The notes below the pieces were generated by a model that saw only the letters and a program-made list of their open reading frames with translations, was not told the DNA's origin and did no database searches. Both the position numbers and the translations under genes were made by a program. Shown here one piece after another: positions 8,142 through 11,915 of a stretch of 11,915 nt of DNA. Every line of letters starts with the position of its first letter. Position 1 is the first letter of the stretch. The stretch comes from JBKHXU01 sp046565865 (GTDB lineage Bacteria; Pseudomonadota; Gammaproteobacteria; Acidiferrobacterales; Sulfurifustaceae): the NCBI GenBank assembly GCA_046565865.1, contig JBKHXU010000216.1, forward strand, positions 1-11,915. The letters are read 5' to 3'.

Positions 8142-8939
8142 ATGCCGCATGTCGCCTACCACGCAAGGGTTTTGATATTGCTCGCCGTCGCCGCCGCGCT
8201 CGGCGGTTGCGCGACGGTGCCCGAGACCGGGCGCTCGCAATTGATTCTGGTGAGCTCGTCCGACGTGATGCGGTTGAGTCTGAGCGAGTTCGACAAAATC
8301 AAACGCGCGACGCCGATCTCGAACGATGCCGCGCAAAAGGCGCTGGTCGAGCGCGTCGGGCGCCGCATCGCCGCCGTCGCCCCGTTGCCGAACGCCAAAT
8401 GGGAGTTCGTGCTGTTCGACAAACCGGACGTGCAGAACGCGTTCGCGCTTCCGGGCGGCAAGGTCGGCGTCTACAGCGGATTGCTTCAGGTCACGCAGAA
8501 CGAGGCCGGGTTGGCGACGGTGTTGGCGCACGAAGTAGCACATGCGGTCGCGCGCCACGGCGAAGAGCGCATCTCGCAGGGCCTGGTGGTGCAGCTCGGC
8601 GGCCAAGCACTCGAGGCGGCGATGAAATCCAAACCGGAGGCGACGCAGGCGCTGGCGCAAGCCGCGTTCGGGCTCGGGGGCAACGTCGCCTACGTGCTGC
8701 CGCATTCGCGCGCACAGGAATCGGAGGCCGACCGCATCGGCTTGACGTACATGGCCCGCGCCGGCTACGACCCGCGCGAGGCGGTGGCGTTCTGGAAGCG
8801 CTTCGGCGGCGAAAAAGAAAAGCGCGGCGGCAAAGCGGTCGAGCTGCTCAGCACGCACCCGCTGGACGAAAAGCGGATCGCACAGTTGGAATCGCTCATG
8901 CCGCAGGCGGTCGCCGAGTATCAAAAGGCGAAGCCGTGA
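8142..8939 (+). CDS. M48-family metalloprotease lipoprotein (LoiP/BepA-like)
   Basis: This is a zinc metallopeptidase of family M48, anchored in the envelope; relatives degrade or help assemble outer-membrane proteins. Residues 1-22 are a lipoprotein signal ending in LGGC, so Cys23 is the lipidated residue. The catalytic motif HEVAH covers 130-134 (His130, Glu131, His134). The third zinc ligand is expected to be Glu193 in AQESEADRIG (ExxxD pattern). The C-terminal THPLDEKRI segment is also typical. At 265 aa it is a short M48 form without the TPR tail of BepA. The open frame extends upstream to 7824, inside the previous gene. The ATG at 8142 is chosen because it gives a proper lipoprotein signal; the nearest purine patch (GAAGG, 8123-8127) is rather far away. 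A 6-bp hairpin (8099-8104/8109-8114) lies just upstream. Confidence 0.94.
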   Translation: MPHVAYHARVLILLAVAAALGGCATVPETGRSQLILVSSSDVMRLSLSEFDKIKRATPISNDAAQKALVERVGRRIAAVAPLPNAKWEFVLFDKPDVQNAFALPGGKVGVYSGLLQVTQNEAGLATVLAHEVAHAVARHGEERISQGLVVQLGGQALEAAMKSKPEATQALAQAAFGLGGNVAYVLPHSRAQESEADRIGLTYMARAGYDPREAVAFWKRFGGEKEKRGGKAVELLSTHPLDEKRIAQLESLMPQAVAEYQKAKP

Positions 8940-8962
8940 TTATAAAAAACATCTCTCGCTTG

Positions 8963-9087
8963 GCGCTCTGGAATGGAACGCAGAGCGCGCGGAGACGCGG
9001 AGAGCGCAGAGAACGGTAGTTTATAAAACACCCCTTTTTTTCTCCGCGTCCTCTGCGTCTCGGCGTCCTCGGCGTTTCCTTCCAGAG
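8963..9087. repeat. Large imperfect inverted repeat made of 8-9-bp tandem units
   Basis: Arm 8966-9012 matches the reverse complement of arm 9041-9087 at 37 of 47 positions without gaps; the loop is 28 nt and includes a T-rich run. The right arm is built from four units of the form CGCnGAG(G)A read on the minus strand, and the left arm from degenerate versions of the same unit. A second, perfect 8-bp hairpin (GCGCTCTG 8963-8970 / CAGAGCGC 8981-8988) is nested in the left arm. It sits between the convergent ends of the M48 peptidase and diheme cytochrome genes, where it could also stop transcripts from both sides. I remember similar CGCAGAGGACGC-type elements as dispersed intergenic repeats in many bacteria; this was not checked. 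Confidence 0.8.
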
Positions 9088-9133
9088 TGTTGATAGAGGG
9101 GCGCGGGTGGTTTTCTGAGACCGGTTCTAGAAA

Positions 9134-10039
9134 TTAGAACTCGTCCTTGTCCTTCTTCTTCGCCTTGCGCACTTGATGCTCGATCGGCGGCAGCGAACGT
9201 ATATACGCCGCAATCGCACGCAGATCGGCCGGCGTCAGATAGCGCAGCCCATTGTCGATGACCTCCGCCATTAGATCCCCGGCCGAATCGCCGTCGGGCG
9301 TGAGGCCGATCTCGAGATAATACGCGATCTCACTCTCGCTCCAGCGGCCGATGCCGGTGGCGCGATCGGGTGTGATATTGGGCACCACGGTGTCGTCCGG
9401 GCCCTCGCGGGTGCCCGCATAGTACAGCTCGTCCACGAACCCGCCGAAGCGATCGCGCGGCGTGTGGCATTCGCCGCAATGCGCCGCCGCGGTCGCGAGA
9501 TAGGCGCCGCGATTGACGACATTCGACTTTTTCGGATCGGGCACGAATGCGCCGGGCACGAAATAGCGTCGCTTCCACCAGCCGAGCGCGGAGCGCGCGC
9601 GCGCGTACCAAACGACCTGGTGCGGCCGATTGGGTCGGGCAACCGGCGGCCGCGAGCGCAGATACGCCCACAGCGCGCGCATATCCGCGTCCGTCAGGCG
9701 CGTGTACGAGGTGTAGGGAAACGCCGGGTAGTAATGCTGGCCCTTGGGATTCACGCCCTCGCGCAAGGCACGCAGAAAATCCGCTTCGGACCACTTGCCG
9801 ATGCCATGTTCGGGATCGGGCGTGATGTTGGGGCCGTAAAAAACGCCGAACGGCGTGCGCAACTCAACGCCGCCGGCGTTCTCTTCGCCGTCGGCTTTTT
9901 CGTTAGTATGGCAACTGGCGCAACCGCCGGCGCGATAGAGATAGGCCCCGCGGCTGATCGGCGCTGTCTCCGTCGCCGGCGGTCCGGCGGCCCAGACCGG
10001 GGCCGTCACGATGCAGGCGATCAAAAACCCGTGGCGCAC
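9134..10039 (-). CDS. Periplasmic diheme cytochrome c
   Basis: This is a two-domain c-type cytochrome, probably a periplasmic electron carrier or the cytochrome subunit of a dehydrogenase. A Sec-type signal covers residues 1-18 (ending VWAAG). Heme motifs are CASCH (40-44) and CGECH (188-192). Each domain repeats an NITPDxxxGIGxWSExE block after the heme site, showing an internal duplication. In domain 2, Met257 (GDLMAEV) is at the position expected for the axial ligand. In domain 1 the matching region (YYPAFPYTSYTRLTDADM) lacks a Met where AdhB-type relatives have PAMPY or TKM. The tail is Lys-rich. The start is GTG 10039: an in-frame TAG lies four codons upstream and the GTG gives an intact signal peptide, but no Shine-Dalgarno is evident. 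It lies 50 bp downstream of the cytochrome c' gene on the same strand. The electron partner is unknown. Confidence 0.93.
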   Translation of the reverse strand: MRHGFLIACIVTAPVWAAGPPATETAPISRGAYLYRAGGCASCHTNEKADGEENAGGVELRTPFGVFYGPNITPDPEHGIGKWSEADFLRALREGVNPKGQHYYPAFPYTSYTRLTDADMRALWAYLRSRPPVARPNRPHQVVWYARARSALGWWKRRYFVPGAFVPDPKKSNVVNRGAYLATAAAHCGECHTPRDRFGGFVDELYYAGTREGPDDTVVPNITPDRATGIGRWSESEIAYYLEIGLTPDGDSAGDLMAEVIDNGLRYLTPADLRAIAAYIRSLPPIEHQVRKAKKKDKDEF

Positions 10040-10089
10040 GCCGGCGGCCTAGGTCGGCGACAGAAGCGTTATCCCGCCGCACACCGGTA

Positions 10090-10554
10090 CTAATTTTGTT
10101 CTTTGCGGAAATCCTTGTGGCATGCCTTGCAACTGTCGGCCAGCTCCTTAAAGCGCGCCCCCATTTGCGGGTCCTTGGCGGCAACCGCCTTGGCGAACGC
10201 GGCCGCCTTGGTCTCGCCGTCCTTCGCCAGCTTCTCGAAGCGCGCGCGATTCGTCCACACCGCGTCGAGCGCCTCGGTATCGGTGCCGAAGTCGGATCCG
10301 GGCGGAAACAACGCCGCGATATTTTTGCTGCCGGCGGCCACCGCATTGGCATGATCGGCCAGGCGCGGACCGAAATTCACTTTCTTCTGAATGATCGCGC
10401 CGGCGGCCGACAGATTGGCGCCGTTGGACTTCATGACGTTCTGCCGATACTTGATGATGTCTTCGGGATCGTCCGCGGCCAGTCCAGGAACAGCGGTCAA
10501 CAAAAATATGGCGGCGGCGAACGCAGCGTGCGGGCCGAGTGGTTGGTTTTTCAT
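10090..10554 (-). CDS. Cytochrome c' / c556-type monoheme protein
   Basis: This is a periplasmic four-helix-bundle c-type cytochrome. A signal peptide covers residues 1-27 (hydrophobic stretch AAFAAAIFLLTAVPGLA). The mature part starts DDPEDIIKYRQNVMKSNG, with the early RQxxM helix motif typical of this family; Met41 is a possible axial ligand if it is the c556 type. The single heme site CKACH (142-146) is at the C-terminus, as expected. Mature length is about 127 aa, normal for the family. Members bind NO or act as electron carriers; which applies here cannot be told. The frame stays open up to 10605, but ATG 10554 has AGGAGA 4 nt upstream and starts the signal peptide directly. It is the first gene of a likely two-cytochrome operon, 86 bp after the Nudix gene. 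Confidence 0.94.
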   Translation of the reverse strand: MKNQPLGPHAAFAAAIFLLTAVPGLAADDPEDIIKYRQNVMKSNGANLSAAGAIIQKKVNFGPRLADHANAVAAGSKNIAALFPPGSDFGTDTEALDAVWTNRARFEKLAKDGETKAAAFAKAVAAKDPQMGARFKELADSCKACHKDFRKEQN

Positions 10555-10558
10555 ATTG

Positions 10559-10564
10559 TCTCCT
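10559..10564 (-). promoter_or_regulatory. Ribosome binding site of the cytochrome c' gene
   Basis: On the minus strand AGGAGA lies 4 nt before ATG 10554. It fixes the start there rather than at 10605. Confidence 0.75.
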
Positions 10565-10606
10565 GGTTGAAGAAAGTCCCATCGTGCAATCGTCGGGCCG
10601 CCCATT

Positions 10607-10633
10607 CTTGAACGTCAATAAGACGTTGGCAAG
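10607..10633. promoter_or_regulatory. Dyad upstream of the cytochrome operon (operator candidate)
   Basis: AACGTC (10611-10616) and GACGTT (10622-10627) form a perfect 6-bp inverted repeat with spacer AATAA. CTTG (10607-10610) and CAAG (10630-10633) extend it after a 2-nt bulge. It lies 57-79 bp before the cytochrome c' ATG and just after the Nudix stop. No T-run follows on the minus strand, so an operator is more likely than a terminator. It does not fit the FNR spacing (TTGAT-N4-ATCAA). The binding protein is unknown. Confidence 0.35.
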
Positions 10634-10640
10634 CATGCTG

Positions 10641-11156
10641 TTACTCCGCATGCGGCCACGCGGCCTTGAGCAACCCGACGACGGTCTTGGCGTCGGTGAT
10701 ATCGCCACTCATGACCCGCGCAACCGCATCAACCAACGGCAGCCAGTGCACCTCGAATACCTCGTGGCGCTCGGCGCGCGCCGGCACGTGCGCAAGATCC
10801 TGCGCCATATAAAGGTGCACTACCTCGGTAAACACACCCGGCGAACTCAATATTCCACCGAGCGACCGCCAACGGCGCGCAATGAGCCCCGCCTCCTCCT
10901 CCAACTCGCGCGCTGCCGTGCGCTGCGGGTCCTCGCCCGCGTCGCGCTTGCCCGCCGGCAATTCCCACACCCAGCCACCGGCCGCATGCCGATATTGCCG
11001 GAGCAGACACACGCGCCCCGCGTCATCGAGCGCCACCGCCGCCGCGCCACCTGGGTGATGCACGATCTCAAGCTCCGGCCGCGTGCCGTTCGGCAGCGTC
11101 GGCGTTTCGAGCGTAAGCTCGATGATGCGACCGCGGTAGATCAGCTTCTTGTCCAA
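10641..11156 (-). CDS. Nudix hydrolase, probable ADP-ribose pyrophosphatase
   Basis: This 171-aa Nudix enzyme most likely cleaves ADP-ribose or a related nucleoside diphosphate sugar to AMP and a sugar phosphate in the cytoplasm. The Nudix box is complete: Gly69-x5-Glu75-x7-Arg83-Glu84-Leu85-x-Glu87-Glu88-x-Gly90. WVWELPAGKRD precedes it. Pro106 (SSPGVFTEVVHLY) lies about 15 residues after the box, a position associated with ADP-ribose pyrophosphatases. The start is TTG 11156: GGGGA lies 6 nt upstream, an in-frame TAG blocks any earlier start, and there is no ATG in the first 140 codons. It is divergent from the small unknown gene to its right and upstream of the cytochrome genes on the same strand. 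Assignment to NudF rather than another ADP-sugar hydrolase is likely but not certain. Confidence 0.93.
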   Translation of the reverse strand: MDKKLIYRGRIIELTLETPTLPNGTRPELEIVHHPGGAAAVALDDAGRVCLLRQYRHAAGGWVWELPAGKRDAGEDPQRTAARELEEEAGLIARRWRSLGGILSSPGVFTEVVHLYMAQDLAHVPARAERHEVFEVHWLPLVDAVARVMSGDITDAKTVVGLLKAAWPHAE

Positions 11157-11162
11157 ATTTCG

Positions 11163-11167
11163 TCCCC
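11163..11167 (-). promoter_or_regulatory. Ribosome binding site supporting a TTG start
   Basis: On the minus strand GGGGA lies 6 nt before TTG 11156, the only plausible start of the Nudix gene. Confidence 0.55.
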
Positions 11168-11194
11168 GTCGTTCTCGCTAGCGCATTATGCTCT

Positions 11195-11200
11195 TAAAAT
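11195..11200 (+). promoter_or_regulatory. Possible -10 box (TAAAAT) of the small unknown gene
   Basis: TAAAAT is the best -10-like match in this short divergent region and ends 8 nt before ATG 11209. If used, the transcript would be nearly leaderless. The -35 side (TTCTCG, about 11172-11177) is weak. Confidence 0.25.
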
Positions 11201-11208
11201 ACGCGCGC

Positions 11209-11553
11209 ATGCCCGACATCTTCCGTGTCTCCGCCCCGCTGGTGCTGCGCCACGACGGCAGCGAGCGCGTCATCGCCGCCCACTTTCCGCATCCGAAGGG
11301 GCTCCTATGTTTCGACCTTTATTGGGACCAGGGAGTGCCTGAACGAACAATTCATTTGATCGAAGGCAACATCACCGGCGACGGACCATGGCGCGTGGGC
11401 GACGCGGTCATCCGCGTGCTCGGTTGCCACGGCACCGATCCGGCGTTGGCGGCGCAATATGCCGCATGGCAGGAATATCTGCAGCGCGTCTCGGACTATC
11501 CGCCGCCGCCGTTGATGGCGGCGATTGCGAGGCGGTTTGGGGCGGTTGTTTAG
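11209..11553 (+). CDS. Small uncharacterised protein (114 aa)
   Basis: I do not recognise the family. The product is soluble-looking, with no signal peptide or membrane segment. Its N-terminal half is strand-rich (FRVSAPLVLRHDGSERVIAA, then GLLCFDLYW and RTIHLIEGNI). A helical stretch follows (ALAAQYAAWQEYLQRVS), then a PPPP run and a final helix. Codon use is GC-rich and the frame is clean. An in-frame ATG at 11188 would add seven residues, but that stretch uses TTA and AAA in an AT-rich patch that looks more like a promoter, and neither ATG has a Shine-Dalgarno site. It is divergent from the Nudix gene. The dispersed-repeat region begins about 30 bp after its stop. Confidence 0.72.
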   Translation: MPDIFRVSAPLVLRHDGSERVIAAHFPHPKGLLCFDLYWDQGVPERTIHLIEGNITGDGPWRVGDAVIRVLGCHGTDPALAAQYAAWQEYLQRVSDYPPPPLMAAIARRFGAVV

Positions 11554-11580
11554 CGTTCCTGTTCCTAGGTTCACTGTCAG

Positions 11581-11638
11581 TCGAGCGCCTTCGGCGCCGT
11601 CGAGTTGTAATAAATGTATTAAGCGGGCGCTCCGCCCC
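11581..11638. repeat. Two short hairpins at the left edge of the repeat region
   Basis: The first hairpin is GCGCC (11585-11589) with GGCGC (11593-11597), extended by TCGA on both sides after a 2-nt bulge. The second is GGGCG (11625-11629) with CGCCC (11633-11637), loop CTC. Neither is followed by a T-run on the plus strand, so they are not typical terminators. They are probably the beginning of the composite repeat to the right. Confidence 0.4.
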
Positions 11639-11648
11639 TGCACCCCGG

Positions 11649-11680
11649 GTCCCTTTCTTTGCTCGTGCAAAGAAAGGGAC
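11649..11680. repeat. Perfect 14-bp hairpin with TCGT loop
   Basis: GTCCCTTTCTTTGC (11649-11662) is exactly complemented by 11667-11680, with a 4-nt loop. A further GAAAGAAAGC follows. One frame across it reads FFARAKKGTKEST, a peptide string I remember from many short 'hypothetical proteins' in proteobacteria. That suggests a dispersed repeat mis-annotated as coding rather than a gene; recalled, not checked. Confidence 0.75.
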
Positions 11681-11701
11681 GAAAGAAAGCACGCCCCACC
11701 G

Positions 11702-11846
11702 ATGGCGCGACTGCCCCCTCGCGCTCACTGCCTCGCGTTGTGAGGTTCTCACAGCGCACATCCATGTGCGCCGTGAGAACCGGCGCGATCCCTCGCGCCG
11801 CCCGTTGGGCTCATAACGCTCTGAGCGCTCGGCGAGGGCGCGCCAT
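11702..11846. repeat. Nested, cloverleaf-like inverted repeat
   Basis: Outer pairings: ATGGCGCG 11702-11709 with 11839-11846; CCCTCGC 11716-11722 with 11832-11838; GCTCA 11723-11727 with 11822-11826; GCGTTGTGAG 11735-11744 with 11810-11819 (one G-T pair). Inside are three hairpins: 11745-11752 with 11773-11780, continuing as 11754-11761 with 11764-11771 after one mismatch; GGCGCGA 11782-11788 with 11793-11799; and GCCC 11800-11803 with 11807-11810 (whose last base competes with the outer stem). No open frame here has a protein-family look. It could be a dispersed structured repeat or a structured RNA. Confidence 0.7.
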
Positions 11847-11876
11847 AGAGGGGACCCAACAGCACCCACGATTGGC

Positions 11877-11915
11877 TGTCATTGCGAGGAGCCGGAGGCG
11901 ACGAAGCAATCTCGT
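11877..11915. repeat. Dispersed palindromic repeat (CATTGCGAGGAGC type), cut by the window end
   Basis: ATTGC (11881-11885) and GCAAT (11906-11910) bracket a core containing GAGGAGCCGGAGGCGACGAA. The string strongly resembles a short palindromic intergenic repeat that I remember from very many bacterial genomes. It may continue beyond the window. Confidence 0.65.

Noticed and set aside
7926..8924. Long minus-strand frame opposite the M48 peptidase
   Set aside because: It is the antisense of a gene with intact HEVAH and lipobox and is rich in Arg/His/Gln. The short tail in the gap (ending QGDVEVAVVV) reads protein-like, with AAGGAG abutting a GTG, but the spacing is too short and 24 codons are too few to claim a gene or remnant.
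11388..11816. Plus-strand 142-codon frame and other frames across the repeat region
   Set aside because: They cross the perfect hairpin and the nested inverted repeat and resemble the spurious proteins often called from such repeats. No start signal or family features.

Overview
The window is GC-rich chromosomal DNA (judged by eye) from what is most likely a gamma- or betaproteobacterium. The quinolinate synthase reads much like the E. coli enzyme. The periplasmic c-type cytochromes, lipobox-bearing M48 peptidase, ClsB-type phospholipase D protein and ADP-ribose-type Nudix hydrolase fit an aerobic or facultatively respiring proteobacterium. The dispersed intergenic repeats at the right end are of kinds I remember from many environmental proteobacterial genomes. 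I see no tRNA, rRNA, CRISPR array, transposase or phage gene.

Layout. (1) 104-4581, all minus strand: a polytopic membrane protein and a von Willebrand A (VWA) lipoprotein overlap by ATGA and are surely co-expressed. After a 294-bp gap comes a 696-aa protein of unknown function with a duplicated beta-rich domain and no signal peptide. This is the least familiar part of the window. (2) 4779-7105, minus strand: nadA (NAD biosynthesis) and a cardiolipin-synthase-like phospholipase D protein. (3) 7280-8939, plus strand: an unusual thioredoxin-fold/HEAT-repeat fusion with a CPFC motif, then an M48 metalloprotease lipoprotein. (4) 8940-9133: between convergent genes, a 47-bp-arm imperfect inverted repeat built from 8-9-bp tandem units. 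(5) 9134-11156, minus strand: Nudix hydrolase (TTG start), cytochrome c' type monoheme protein and diheme cytochrome c. The two cytochromes look like a small periplasmic electron-transfer operon, with a perfect dyad in front of it. (6) 11209-11553, plus strand: a short unknown protein diverging from the Nudix gene. (7) 11554-11915: no gene, but densely packed secondary structure. It holds a perfect 14-bp hairpin, a roughly 145-bp nested cloverleaf-like inverted repeat, and the start of a CATTGCGAGGAGC-type dispersed repeat.

Most of the window is ordinary housekeeping and envelope functions. The parts worth a second look are the membrane/VWA/duplicated-domain cluster, the thioredoxin-HEAT fusion and the structured element at 11702-11846. 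No function can be assigned to the first or last from sequence alone.
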